From: Cervus elaphus | Lineage: Eukaryota > Chordata > Mammalia > Artiodactyla > Cervidae | Direction: 5' to 3' | Length of the DNA stretch: 64,000 nucleotides | NCBI RefSeq assembly: GCF_910594005.1 | Contig: NC_057824.1 | Location: forward strand, 25,881,314-25,945,313 | In this document: piece after piece, positions 33,563-44,770 of the stretch | Layout of the letters: every line of letters starts with the position of its first letter | Numbering within the stretch: the stretch's first letter is position 1 | Translations under genes and position numbers: made by a program | The notes under the pieces: generated by a model | Databases searched by the model: none | Told to the model about the DNA's origin: nothing | What the model saw: the letters and a program-made list of their open reading frames with translations, nothing else

Positions 33563-35518
33563 TGAACCCTCAAGGCCATGCCTGGACCAATCACTGGATG
33601 CTGCCAGCCTCATCAAATGCCACTGTCCCCAGAGTGTCCCTTGAATGACATGGTTCCTGCCTGATATAGGACCTTCACATGTCACAGTCCCTATGCTTGG
33701 AGCAGCCCCTGTTAATACCAATGCCACCCAGTATCTCGATTAAGGTTTTCAAGGCAAGTTTTCACGGAACCTCTGTAGGCCTCCCTATCCTCCTTGGCAA
33801 AATGCATTCATATTATTTGCTTGTGGCTCTTCCACAATTCTGTGGGGAGACTGTGCTCAGCTGGATGGTTCTTCAGCTGCTCTCACCTGGCCTTGGGCAG
33901 GTACTATGGTGATTGTGCCAAGATGGCCTCACTCACAGTCTGGTGCCTTGGAGGGGACGGCTGGAGGGCAGGCACTCCTCTGTCTCCTCATGTGGTCTTT
34001 TCATGTGACTTGGGATTCTTTATGTGGTGGCTGTATTCGCACAAGTGCAAAACTGCCACGTTTTCTGGAGGCTTGGATCCATACCGATGAATGGATCCAA
34101 TAAAGCTATTACTTCTGCTTTATTCCATGTGGTTAAAACGAGTCACAGGACCACCCCTGGTGGGATTAAATGTCTGGCATGGGTGTGAGAGGGAAGGTGA
34201 TGGAAAGAATGCCTCTTCTTGGCCACTGCTAGACTAGATTTTCTTACAGGGTCATCCTAGCTCTAATATTCCAGAATTATACATTTTTCAGTAAACTTAG
34301 TACCTACTTAATGATTTGTCTAACCCAGGACATAGTGGAAATATTTGTCTCTGGTCTCTTTATTCCTTCTTTGTACTATCTGCTTCTTTCCTGATAAATG
34401 TAGAGATTATTGCCTAGAGGGATTAACTGTAAAGCATTTAGCCACATCTACATGCTTTTGCTCCCGAAATTCATGATTTCAGCCTTGTGAGATATGAGTC
34501 ACCTTCTCTTTTTCTCCAGAAAGACATTGAAAAGCCACCTCTTTAGAGGCAAGAGGTCATTAACAATGGGAAAGGGAAGGGCCTCTTCCGTTTAATGTGT
34601 GGATAAAAGTGGGGTGCTGCAAATAGCCTTTTTTTTTCTTTCAAATAGCCTTTTATCATGTGACCACAGAGGTGGGACAGGCTGTCACAGGCTTCAGTTG
34701 CCTTGGAAAGGAAGCCACAGGTTCCACTGCAGAATAAAGAGGTAGGGCATGGAGCAGCATCCTCCCCAGAGGGTCAGGAAGGCTGACATCTCTTCCCCAG
34801 CCCTCTCCCAGAGTCTCCGCCAAGAATAGAGGGATGGGTCATGGGGCTGACCCCGGATGCCATTTCTGACAGCTTTATAATTACACCGTCTATTTGTCAA
34901 GTTACTGGTAACCTTTTGATCTTCTCACTGAGGAGCATGATGTGCTTTTTATCCTGGCCTGATAGTCTAATCATCGTTTTCTTTTTTTTCCCCCTCTCTG
35001 GTCTTCTTGATCACGTAGACCACAACCCTGGATTCTCAGGGCCCACTTGGATTCTCTTTCCTTCTGCTTTTTCCCTGTTGTTTAATTACCTTGAACAAGC
35101 CCCATCAGCTCTCTGAAGTCAGCTTCCCATTCATGAAATAAAATATTTTGATTGGATCATAAGCATTGGTGACACAGAATACCAGACTCAGGCAGCCATG
35201 TCTCTGACCAAGTACTCATCCTATGTCACAGGTGGGCCCGCTGCGGAACATCCCCAAATGGTGTTTCCTTGGGCATCTGAGTTGCCTGCACAGTCCACCT
35301 CCACCTGAGCCACAGTTTTCTAACTGTAAACTGGATCATTTCACTTCCCGGTACCATCCTCACACCTTCCAAGACCAACCTCCCTGTTCTCCGAAGACCC
35401 ACATGGTCCAGGATCTGCCCACTTCTCCTCCCTATTTCTCTGCCCTCCAGCCTCCCAGCTTTTCAGTTCTCAAATGCCTCATGCTCCCTCTGGTCACATC
35501 AATTGGTTCCCTGGCCTA
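33563..35518. other. mostly unique DNA, one possible ancient repeat
   Basis: The segment at about 33770-34140 resembles an old LTR or ancient mammalian repeat in antisense ('tggttcttcagctgctctca', 'gatggcctcactcacagtct'); class uncertain. The rest, including AT-rich 34840-35120, is repeat-poor. Pyrimidine runs lie at 34629 and 34981. No gene called. Confidence 0.45.
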
Positions 35519-35735
35519 GAAAAGTTGGTTCAGTGGTAAGAAATCCGTCTGCCAATACAGGAGACACAAGAGACATGGGTTGACTCCCTGGGTCAGGAAG
35601 GTCCCCCTAGGAAAGGAAATGGCCACCCACTCCAGTATTCTTCCCCAGGAGGATTTCATGGACTGAGGAGCCTGGTGGGCGACAGTCCATGGGGTCGCAA
35701 AGAGTCAGACATGACTGAACAACTGAGCACACAGC
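35519..35735 (+). mobile_element. Bov-tA SINE
   Basis: Forward copy, 'ggttcagtggtaagaaatcc' to 'catgactgaacaactgagc'. Confidence 0.9.
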
Positions 35736-35737
35736 CT

Positions 35738-35850
35738 AGAACAGGGGTTCTTACATTACAGTGCCGCACATTACAATCACTTTGGAAACTTAAAAAGTTC
35801 CAAAGGGCAGCCAAGATAGAGAATCAAGAGTCTGGGGCGCCCTGATTCCT
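35738..35850. mobile_element. MER5-like fragment
   Basis: 'aacaggggttcttacattac' then 'cacattacaatcactttgga', as in a MER5-type element. Confidence 0.6.
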
Positions 35851-36009
35851 TTTTTCATCTCTTACTAATCATGTCCTGCCATCCCAGAGGCCATGTCAAA
35901 GTGCCTTCCTTGACCCCCACCTATGTCTGAGTTAGACCTCTTATTACTTTCACAGAACCAGGGTCTGTGTTTCCAGAGCACACACCTCAGTTTGCAATTG
36001 TCCACTCAT

Positions 36010-36745
36010 GAGTGTGATATTTATTACTGTCACCTGACCGTGATGGGCGGCCTCCAAGATGGGCCCCAATACTCTCCACTTCCTGGTATTCAGACCCAGT
36101 GTGGCTTCTTCCCACAATGTATCCATACCAGGATTGGATTCTCTGACCAATAGCATATGGCAGAAGCGATGGTAGACCACCTTGAAGATCAGATTTTAAG
36201 GGATGTCCTGGTGGTCCAGAGGCTGAGACTCCACGCTCCCAATGCAGAGGAGCTGGGTTCAATCTTGTTTAGGGAATTAGATCCTAGCAGCAGTAACTAA
36301 AAATTCTGCAAATAAGACTCAGCATAGCCAAATAAATAAATAAATATTAAAAAGTAAAGATTAGGTTTTAAAAGACTAAGGCTTCTATCTTGAAGTTTCT
36401 CTTTGGTCATTTACTTCAGGGGACACCAGCCACCATGTCATGAGGACTCCCTAGGCAGCCTATGGAGAGACCCATGTGTGGAGGACAAGGGCCTCTGACT
36501 AACTGCCAGCAAAGAGTTGAAGTCTGCCAAGAGTCACATGAGTGAGCTTGGAGGTAGATTCTGCAGCTTTCAGATAATTGCTGTCCCAGCCAATAGCTTG
36601 ACAACAACTTCATGACAGACTGGGCCTGAACCACTCAGCAGATTTGTTCCTATATCTGCAACCTTCAGAAAATGTGAGCTAATAAAATTTGCTTATTATT
36701 TTCACATTTTGGGGTGTTTTTTTTTTTTACACAGCAGTAAATTAC
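36010..36745 (+). mobile_element. old LTR-like element split by CHR SINE
   Basis: 'ctctccacttcctggtattc', 'gaccaatagcatatggcaga', 'agtcacatgagtgagcttgg', 'cacattttggggtg' and the end 'acagcagtaaattactaata' match a common mammalian LTR-type repeat. It is non-coding and diverged. Confidence 0.55.
36196..36360 (+). mobile_element. CHR-type SINE
   Basis: 'gggatgtcctggtggtccag' to a TAAA-repeat tail (about 36331-36348). Imperfect TSD: agatcagatttta / agattaggtttta. Confidence 0.87.
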
Positions 36746-36867
36746 TAATACATTCTCATAGTTCCATAAGCATGGAGACCATGGCTCTTAAGTTCACCAC
36801 TCTATTGCCAGAGGCTATAGGAAGGCTCAACAAAGATATTTTAGAATTTGTCAATCAAAAAATGGCT

Positions 36868-37055
36868 CCAGGGACTTTCTTGGTGGTCCAGTGGCTAAGA
36901 CTCCCTGCTGCCAATGCAGGGGGCCTGGGTTCAATCCCTGGCCACAGAACTAGATCCTGCATGCTTCAATTAAGAGTTCACATGCCACAACTAAGAATTT
37001 GCATACTACAACTAAGAGTTGATGTAGCCAAACAAGCAAATAAATATTTGTTTAA
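36868..37055 (+). mobile_element. CHR-type SINE
   Basis: 'ttcttggtggtccagtggct', 'cctgggttcaatccctgg', 'aagaatttgcatactacaac', A-rich tail. Confidence 0.88.
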
Positions 37056-37059
37056 AAAC

Positions 37060-37225
37060 GCTTCTCGAGCACCTCCTCTGGGCTCGCGCTGGGCTAGGAA
37101 AGGGAGATACAGTGGAGAAGGGGATGGTGTCCTGTCCTCGGGGCATCTACATTCCAGTAGGATTTGGAGAATAAGTGAGAAGTGGAGTCTAGAAAGAGGA
37201 AACAGTTGGAGCAAGGGTAGGGAAG
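37060..37225 (+). mobile_element. ancient mammalian repeat, class uncertain
   Basis: Follows the order 'gagcacctcctctgggctcg', 'ggagatacagtggagaagg', 'ctacattccagtaggatttgg' of a widespread old mammalian repeat. Confidence 0.5.
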
Positions 37226-37429
37226 TTTGGAACACAAAGATGTGTGGTGAGTTAGAGAGGATTCAGTCCTGCGCAAAGGGGGTTGGGGCTTCTCTGGCTG
37301 TGCATGGGCCTCAGGGAGGTCATGAACTCATTAGCCTTGTGTGTAAAATGATGTGGAGATGTGCCTTTGGAACACAGAGGGATTCTACATGACATTAAAG
37401 TCTCAAAAGGAAGGTAAAGGGTAATTGTT

Positions 37430-38092
37430 GTTGTTCAGTTGCTAATTCACGTCCAACTCTTTGTGACCCCATGGACTGCAACACACCAGGCTTCCCTGTC
37501 CTTCACTATTTCCTGGAGATTGCTCAAATTCATGTCCATTGAGTCAGTGATGCCATCCAACCATCTCATCCTCTGCCACCCTCTTCTTCTTTCACCTTCA
37601 CTCTTTCCCAGCATCAGGGTCTTTTCCAATGAGTCGGCTCTTCACATCTGGTGGCCAAAGGATTGGAGCTTCAGCACCAGTCCTTTCAATGAATGTTCAG
37701 GGTTGATTTCCTCTGGGATTGACTGGTTTGGTTTCCTTGCTGTCCTAGGGCTTCTCAAGAGTCTTCTCCAGCACCACAGTTTGAAAGCATCCATTCTTCG
37801 GTGCTCAGCCTTCTTTATGGTCCAACTCTCACATCCTTTCATGACTACTGGAAAAACCATAGCTTTGACTATATGGACCTTTGTTGGCAAAGTGATGTCT
37901 CTGTTTTTGTATATGCCGTCTAAGTATGTTACAACTTTCCTTCCAAGGAGCAAGTGTCTTTTAATTTCATGGCTGCAATCATCATTTGCAATGATTTTGG
38001 AGCCCAAGAAAATAACATCTGTCATAGCTTCCACTTTTTCCCCTTCTATGTGCTGTGAAGTGATGTGACCAGATCCCATGATCTTAGTTTTT
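37430..38092 (-). mobile_element. BovB 3' region
   Basis: Minus-strand BovB from tail ('ttgttgttcagttgctaatt') to 'gatcccatgatcttagtt'. The translation retains recognisable BovB C-terminal text (KVHIVKAMVFPVVMKGCESW) but is interrupted. Confidence 0.93.
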
Positions 38093-38358
38093 TTAAAGAT
38101 AATAAAGGATACCAGGCCTAGATGAATGCTATAGGTCAGTGCTGTGGACTGAATGTTTGTGTTCTACATCCTCCCCTCCTCACATTCATAAGATGAAACC
38201 CTCACCCCCAAGGTGATGGTATTTGAAGATCGGGCCCTAGGGAGGTGATCAGATCACAAGGGTGGATCCCTCATAATTGAGATTAGTGCCCTTGTAAAAA
38301 TGTAAGAGATAGTTTGCTTCCTCTTTGCTCTTTGCCATGTGAGGACACAATAGAAGGT

Positions 38359-38755
38359 TGTTGCTATGTTCAGTCACTCAGTCGTGTCCCACTCTTTGCG
38401 ATCCCATGGACTGCAGCATGCCAGGCTTCCCTGTCCTTCTCTATCTCCCAGAGTTTGTTCAAACCCATGTACATTGATTCAGTGATGCTATCTAACTATC
38501 TCCTCCTCTGTTGTCCCCTTCTCCTCCTGCCTTCAATCTTTCGGCATCAGGGTCTTTTTCATTGGGTCAGCTCTCACATCAGGTGGCCAAAGTATTGGAG
38601 CTTCAGCATCAGTCCTTCCAATGAATATTCAGGGTTGATTTCCTTTAGGACTGACTGGTTTGATCTCCTTGCAGTCCAAGGGACTCTCAAGAGTCTTCTT
38701 AGCACCACAATTTGAAAGCATCAGTTCTTCAGCATTCAGCCTTCTTTATGGCCAA
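38359..38755 (-). mobile_element. BovB 3' region nested in LTR
   Basis: 'ttgttgctatgttcagtcac' tail to 'tcagccttctttatggcc'. The short repeat agaagg borders the combined insertion (about 38353 and 38891). Confidence 0.92.
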
Positions 38756-38762
38756 TGAGTAG

Positions 38763-38890
38763 GTGTGTGTTAAGTCGCTTCAGTCATGTCTGACTCTGTG
38801 ACTCCACGGACTATAACCCACCAGGCTCCTCTGTCCATGGGATTTTCCAGGCAAGAATACTGAAGTGGGTTGCCATTTCCTTCTCCAAAT
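38763..38890 (-). mobile_element. Bov-tA SINE fragment nested in LTR
   Basis: 'gtgtgttaagtcgcttcagt' to 'ttgccatttccttctccaaa'. Confidence 0.9.
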
Positions 38891-39124
38891 GAGAAGGTGG
38901 CCATCCACAAATTAGCAGACTCCAGATCTGCCAACATCTTGATCTTGGACTTTCTAGCCTCCGGAAATGTGAGAACTAAATGTCTTTTGTTTAAACCACC
39001 CAGTCTGTGCTCATTGGTTCTATCAGCCCAGACTAAGATAGGGAGGCAGGTGGTGGTCTTCCAATACAGCCAGTTCCTATTCTTGTTGTGGGCAGGAAGG
39101 CAGAATGGAGGGAACGTTGGACTT

Positions 39125-39320
39125 TGGGGTTTAATTATGTGCTCTGACATCCACCATCTGCACACTCTGGACAAGCTACCATCTGAAGCCTCAGATTCTG
39201 CACCTGTACACTGAGCACTAGAGCAATGGCTTCATTTTCTCCTGAAAATGAAATAGGACGTGGATGTCAAGCTCTGAGCCCAGAGCCTGCTGCCCAACAA
39301 AGGCCTATGGACAGCTGTTA
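39125..39320 (+). mobile_element. MIR, diverged
   Basis: 'gtgctctgacatccaccatc', 'ctctggacaagctaccatct', 'cagattctgcacctgtacac' follow forward MIR order. Confidence 0.55.
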
Positions 39321-39371
39321 AGATCCTTAATGGGGTGAAAGAGATTTGAGTTCTGATGCCTTTTTTCTCAG

Positions 39372-39580
39372 GGCTTCTCTGGTTGCTCAGTGGTAAAGAC
39401 CCTGCTTGGAATGCAGGAGCCCCAGGTTTGATCCCTGGGTTGGGAAGATCCCCTGGAGATGGAAATGGCAACCCACTCCAGGATTCTTGTCTAGTAAATC
39501 CCATGGACAGAGGAGCCTGGCGGGCTATAGTCCACGGGATTGCAAAGAGTCAGACATAACTGAGTGATTAAGCACGCATG
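39372..39580 (+). mobile_element. Bov-tA SINE
   Basis: 'gggcttctctggttgctcag' to 'cagacataactgagtgatt'. Confidence 0.92.
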
Positions 39581-40000
39581 CTTTTTTTCTCAATATTTTT
39601 AAGTGAAAAAATTTCAAATATAATGAAGCATTGTAAAGGCTTTGCAATGAACACAAACATACCCACCACCCAGGTCCTACCATTAAAGTTTTGCTGTGTC
39701 TGCTTTATCATATAGCTATCCGCCACTGTCTAGCAGACAGTGGTGTTGCCTGACTGATGTTCTCAGACTGTAATTAAAAATCTTTACTAGTTAAGAATCC
39801 TTAATTCTTCAAAGCTCAATGGAACTCTGGCACTGAGGAATTCAAACAAGTCCCTTGCTCTTTTTCCTTTTTAAACAAAAGCACACGGTGAAATTAGTCA
39901 GTATCAATGAATATTCGTACCTGCTCTAATCCTTTAGGTACTGAATGGTTTTCCTTTCTCCTGGGTTCGATTTCATGACAATACATGGTACCCAGGGCAC
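39581..40000. other. possible old L1 antisense piece and unique DNA
   Basis: About 39600-39735 resembles an old L1 3' region in antisense ('cccaccacccaggtcctacc'). The remainder is unassigned. Confidence 0.4.
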
Positions 40001-40316
40001 ACTGCTATATTTAAAATGGATAACCAACAGGGACCTGTTGTGTAGCACAGGGAACTGTGCTCAGTGTTATGCGGTAGCCTGGATGGGAGGGGAGTTTTGG
40101 GGAGAGTGGGTATGTGTGTATGTATGGCTGAGTCCCTTCACTGCTCACCTGAAACCATCACCATATCCTTGCCTGGAGAACCCCATGGACAGAGGAGCCT
40201 AGCGGGCTACAGTCCATGGGGTCGCAAAAAATCGGACATGACTGAGCATGCACGCACATCACAGCACTGTTCATCAGCTATAGTCCAATACAAGATAAAA
40301 AGTTTAAAATAAATAA
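40001..40316 (+). mobile_element. L1 3' end with TSD
   Basis: 'actgctatatttaaaatgg', 'tgtgtagcacagggaactg' to an AAATAAAT tail. The repeat atggtaccc (extended imperfectly to 16-17 bp) lies at 39985-39993 and 40317-40325. A Bov-tA fragment is nested at 40165-40255. Confidence 0.9.
40165..40255 (+). mobile_element. Bov-tA SINE, 3' half
   Basis: 'atccttgcctggagaacccc' to 'gactgagcatgcacg', inside the L1 3' end. Confidence 0.88.
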
Positions 40317-40917
40317 ATGGTACCCGGGGGCACAATGATTTGCCTTGGTGGTTTGAGCTGAATTTCTGACACTTAGCAAAACTCACCCCAAAGTAGACAA
40401 CTGGCTTTTGAGCCCTTGAGGAGCCCACGCTGAGAGGAGATCTGTGAGGTGTGCGGGACAGAGAGGCAGAGAAGAGTTTCTGATTTCTAGCTCTCCAGGA
40501 TCTGCTGTTATCACCGTCAGACAAACCCATCATGCACCGAAAGGGCGTCACAAATATCAGCCCTTTTGGGGGGGGGATGTTGCTGAACTGTCTACACAAC
40601 ATCAACAAGCTTGTTTTCTTAAATCATAATGAGAGACTCTCCACAGGGCAGCTAGTTCATAAAGACGCTCCCTGTGACACCGCTCCCTGCGCACAAACCA
40701 GCCAGACGGGAAACTGCGACCAGCAGGGCAGAGGCTGCCACTAATGAGACATGACGTCAGCACTCAGACGCCGCTGGCCAGTGATGTCGGGAGCAGCAAG
40801 TTAAGCTAGTGAAACTTTTGTTTCATCGGCTCCAGGAGCTGTGGCAACTCTGTAGGTAAGTGGGGTTGGCCCAGAAACTCCTGCTGGATATCTTTGGGGG
40901 GATCTATGATTTTATAG
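40317..40917. other. unique sequence
   Basis: No repeat recognised. A perfect 8-bp CRE palindrome (TGACGTCA) lies at 40752-40759, and a run of nine Gs near 40568-40576. No gene called. Confidence 0.5.
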
Positions 40918-41122
40918 AGCTTCCCTGGTGTCTCAGTGGTAAAGATTCCACCTGCAATGCAGGAGACCCAGGTTCGATCCCTGGGTTGGGAAGATTCCCT
41001 GGAGGAGGGCATGGCAACCCACTCCAGTATTTTTGCCTGGAGAATCCCATGGACAGAGGAGACTGGCAGGCTACAGTCCATAGGGTTGCGAAGAGTCAGA
41101 CACAACTGAGGCTACTTAGCAT
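40918..41122 (+). mobile_element. Bov-tA SINE
   Basis: 'gagcttccctggtgtctcag' to 'cagacacaactgaggctac'. Confidence 0.92.
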
Positions 41123-41429
41123 GAATGCGTGCGACTTTATTGCTAGAATTTGTTGGGAGGGAAAAAAATACTTAAGTTGTATTAATTAAATGGATAAACT
41201 TGGTTGCATGTGTCAGAGGAGACATAATTTTAGAATGGGAGTTGCTTTCCAGGCTATGACTCCAAGAGGAACAGAAGGACTTCCACGTCGGAGGACGGGC
41301 TGGGGTCCTATTTGGTGACATGTTATCCCCTGTGCAGCTGAGGGGGAATCTGCGTTGTTTACACCCCTTCTACCGCAGGGGGCTGGAGACTTGCTCCCTG
41401 CCAGACCCCAGGAAGACCACTTTGAGTCT

Positions 41430-41960
41430 TGGTTCAGTGTGGAGGTCATGGGTTCTGGAACCACACAGCAGGATTTTGATTCTCAGTCCTGTCATTTATA
41501 AGCTGTGTGATCTTAGAAAGTTCCTCCATGCCTGAGTCTCCATTTCCTTATCAGTAAAATAGAGATAATAAATGTACTTACCTTAGACTTCTCTGGTGGT
41601 TCAGTGGTTTAAGAGTCCATTTGCCAATGCAGGGGACATGGGTTGGATCCCTGGTTCGGGAAGATTTCACATGCTGCGGAGCAAGTAACCCCATGAGCCA
41701 CAACTACTGAGCCCATTTGCTGCAACTACTGAAGTCCATTCGCTTACAGCCTGTGCATTGCAATGAAGAGTAGCCTCCATTCACCACAACTAGAGAAAGT
41801 TTGAGCACAAAAGTAAGATCCAATGCAGCCAAAAATACATAAATAAGTAAATAAAAATTAAAAAAAATATCAGTTTATCAGTCAACCTCTGAAAAAAAAA
41901 TGTACTTACCTGAGTAGGGTTGTTTCAGCTCAGTGAGTTCAGGAGCGTGGAGTGATTAGA
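41430..41960 (+). mobile_element. MIR split by a CHR SINE
   Basis: 'ataagctgtgtgatcttaga', 'atttccttatcagtaaaata', 'aatgtacttacct' and, after the insertion, 'gagtagggttgtttcagc' are forward MIR. Confidence 0.85.
41584..41897 (+). mobile_element. CHR-type SINE with 14-bp TSD
   Basis: 'gacttctctggtggttcagt' to an A-rich tail. TSD aaatgtacttacct lies at 41570-41583 and 41898-41911, within the MIR. Confidence 0.93.
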
Positions 41961-42032
41961 AGAGTGACAGGTCATTCAGCTGACTTCCTCGGCTCCTTTT
42001 TCTTTTTGAGCGTGAATTGTAAAAATGCCAAC

Positions 42033-42205
42033 TGCGTGCATATGTGTGTGTGCTAAGTCACTTCAGTTGTGTCCGGCCCTTTGCTATCCTATGGACTATA
42101 GCCCTCCAGGCTTCTTTGTCCATGGGACTCTCCAGGCAAGAATACTGGAATGGGTTGCCATGCCCTCCTCCAGGGGCTGGCTGTTCCCGACCCAGGGTTC
42201 AAACT
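42033..42205 (-). mobile_element. Bov-tA SINE, partial
   Basis: 'gtgtgtgtgctaagtcactt' to 'ggttcaaactcaggtctc'. The tRNA-like head is lost. Confidence 0.88.
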
Positions 42206-42489
42206 CAGGTCTCTTCGAGTCTGCCTTCCCTCTAACCCCTCTGCTGCACCCCTTCTTACGTCTGTTGTAATGATCACCAGTGATGTTATTCTGGGAAGTC
42301 AGGAATATAGATATATTTTATAAGAAGCCAACCTAGAAGGCTCAACACAGGAGGGGTTGGGGGTGGTGTGACCTTCATGATACACTACTGGGCTTTATGT
42401 GGGGTGGGGGTGGGGAGTCCAACTGTGATGTTTGATGGTTTGCATCCTTATCCTCTACATGTGTATATTCTGCATCTAATATGCTAACA

Positions 42490-42665
42490 CATTAATAGAA
42501 TGTGTTAAGAATAAGCTCATTTCAACTTTACAGGGAAGGTACTATATTGTACCCATTTTAAAGATCAAGAAACAAAGTCCCACCAAAAGGACCTTACCTG
42601 CCCAAGGCCACAGAGTTACTGAGTGAGTCACAGAGGCAGGATTCAAGCCCAAATGGGCTGATTCT
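42490..42665 (-). mobile_element. MIR
   Basis: 'cccattttaaagatcaagaa', 'ctgcccaaggccacagagtt', 'aggattcaagcccaaatgg'. Confidence 0.8.
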
Positions 42666-42769
42666 GTCCCATCAACATGTTTTCCTTTTTGGCCTGGAAA
42701 GACATACTGGAGGGAGGGAGATGGGCTGGGAGGTTGCGGCAATGGTTCAGTGACCCAGATGGAAGCCGC

Positions 42770-42960
42770 GGCTACACGGATGCCACTCGCTGAGTGCCCA
42801 CTGTGCCTGGCACAAGGTTAAACGCTCAACATGCATTGCTTAGCTTATTCCTCTCCAAGGTACCCTTATCATCCTACAGATAAGGATGTGAAAGTCTGCA
42901 GGGGCTAAAAACACACAATGTCGGGCAGCCACTAGTGACCAGATGGTATCTGGGTCCACA
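42770..42960 (-). mobile_element. MIR
   Basis: 'gctgagtgcccactgtgcct', 'ggcacaaggttaaacgctca', 'atcctacagataaggatgtg'. Confidence 0.75.
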
Positions 42961-43294
42961 GTCTGCATTGGGGGCTGTCACTACTGTGGCCCTGGGGGTC
43001 ACTGCAGTGTTGGGGGTGGTGAGAGATTGGACACGGGGCAGTGGGAGAGGGAGGAGCTGGTTTCTGATTCTCGGCAGATGGTAGGGAGTTGTTGGAACTT
43101 GTCAAGGCAGGAAACAACAGAAGAGGAAGTGGTTTGACAAAGGAGTTGAGTTCTAGAGATGTCGTGCTTGAGTCCTCTCTGGGCCACTGTTATGGGTCTG
43201 GCTGACACTTGGAGGCTGTGACTCATGGGCTTAGAAGGTCATCGCATTTTATAAATGGTTTATGTGGGCACTGTCATCACAAAAGTGACAACTG

Positions 43295-43816
43295 ATGCTT
43301 CATAAGACAGAAAGGGGCAGAGTGGGCTGTACAGAATGCAGGAAACATCAACGTTTAGATTGTCTCACTGCTCCCCACCAGTGGCCAACAAGAGGCCGTC
43401 CTGTCCCCAGGGGCTCATCATCTTTCCTGACAGACACTGGAGCCCAGGGAAGTGCAGGCCTACATGGTGAGAACAGGACAATGTCATTGACAAGACTCTT
43501 CAGGAAATCTGTGACTGGGAAAATAGGTGGTTTAGGGACACAATGTCCCAGTTTGAGAGTTTCCACAAGAAGCAAATCCAGAGAGTCTTTCAAAGACATT
43601 GTAAGAGGTGAAATGGATGAATTTCTCCATGAAAGCTTGAAAGAAGAGCTTCAGAGCTCAAAGACTTTGATAGATCTGGGAATAAGCCACACGTTGAATG
43701 TGCCCTCCTTCAATGTCTTAAACATCATAGGGTCTATCTGGGGCAGAGATCCTATAAAAGTCAGATGGTTACCAGTCTATACAGATGGTGGCCTTTGCCT
43801 AACAAGACAGAGGTGA
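43295..43816 (+). other. unexplained 173-codon open reading frame
   Basis: This is the longest ORF outside recognised repeats. The translation is of normal composition: basic N-terminal half, then a charged helical-looking stretch (RESFKDIVRGEMDEFLHE, residues ~96-113) and a C-terminal half with IDLGIS and NIIGSIWG. I recognise no family, no signal peptide, and no promoter or splice context. It could be chance, a decayed pseudogene or part of an ancient repeat. I do not call it a gene. Confidence 0.25.
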
Positions 43817-44639
43817 ACTGAGCATAAATCCAGAGAGTCTAACCCCCTCACAATGAAGCACAAGCAGAGAGCAACTCTGAGAAACGAATTCACAGGACAC
43901 AGAATATGCCTGTCAATTAATCAATCAACCCCAGGCTCCTTCACTCCGAGCATCACCAACCTCTCCACCCTCCTCCCTCTTATCTCATGGCCAAGGCTGT
44001 GCTCCTCTTCAATGTCCCTCAGTTGTTTCCTTTCCCACTCCCACATTTTTACCCAACTTCTCTTGATTGCTGCTGCCTCTGTTAACATGCTCAACCCACA
44101 CTTTCTCCACCTTGCCCTCAGCCTACTCCCTTCCTGAGGTCCCTGGAAAAACTGGTCTTTGCTGATTCTCTTTCTTACTAGTCACCCTTTCAGCAACTTG
44201 TTGGGTGGTGTCCAGTGAGGCGAGCGTTCACAATCACCAATCGTCCCAAACCCAAGCTCCCTGTATTTTTTGTGACTGGTGCTGGCTATTGGGTTATATC
44301 ACTGGTATTTCTGGTTCTGGCCACAGGGATGACTGTAGAATGTTTCCCAATGACTGCCTCTGGACAGTAAAGACCCACACCACCAGCTCTGTCTTCCTGT
44401 TTTTGAACATGGTTCTATCAGGATGTGATGGTCGGAACTGTGCAGCCATCTTGTCAGTAGGAGTCATGGAGTCCTCAGCATAGAAACCTGACATGCTGAG
44501 CGGCTGGAACATCTCAGAGCCACTGACTTCAGGACTCAGGACTGCTGTTGTATGAAAGACATGTGCCCGTACTTGTGAAGTCGCTTCTGATATGATACTG
44601 TCACCATCAGCTAGAAGCATTCCAACTGATGGAGCATGT
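43817..44639. other. no recognised gene or repeat
   Basis: Unique-looking, with pyrimidine-rich text at 43930-44160. ORFs of 90-150 codons on both strands overlap and lack domains. Confidence 0.4.
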
Positions 44640-44770
44640 GCACTTCTACAGATGAGGAAACTGAGGGGCAAGGAACTGTACCAGACAACACACAGCCACG
44701 GCACAGCCTGACGGCCTGGATGCAAACCTGGGTCTGACTTTGGAGGCACGGCCGTTCTGGAAACAGCACA
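44640..44770 (-). mobile_element. MIR
   Basis: 'ctacagatgaggaaactgag', 'gatgcaaacctgggtctgac' in reverse MIR order. Confidence 0.8.

Larger units (their letters stand above)
38135..39045 (+). mobile_element. MaLR (MLT1-type) solo LTR, split
   Basis: The left half (38135-38358) has 'gtggactgaatgtttgtgtt', 'gatgaaaccctcacccccaa', 'gattagtgcccttgtaaaaa', 'ccatgtgaggacac'. The right half (38893-39045) has 'cttgatcttggactttctag', 'ggaaatgtgagaactaaatg', 'ccacccagtctgtgc'. Together they form one old non-coding endogenous retroviral LTR interrupted by a BovB and a Bov-tA. Confidence 0.8.

Noticed and set aside
33770..34140. Antisense LTR-like text as a named ERV family
   Set aside because: The pattern is familiar, but I could not place it firmly, so it is described only as a possible ancient repeat.
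36709..37392. 227-codon ORF, the longest in the window
   Set aside because: It runs from an LTR-like end through a CHR SINE (36868-37055) into an ancient repeat; its central residues are SINE translation.
37439..38068. 209-codon plus-strand ORF
   Set aside because: It is the antisense reading of a minus-strand BovB. The same happens at 27794-28336 (180 codons) and 38314-38715.
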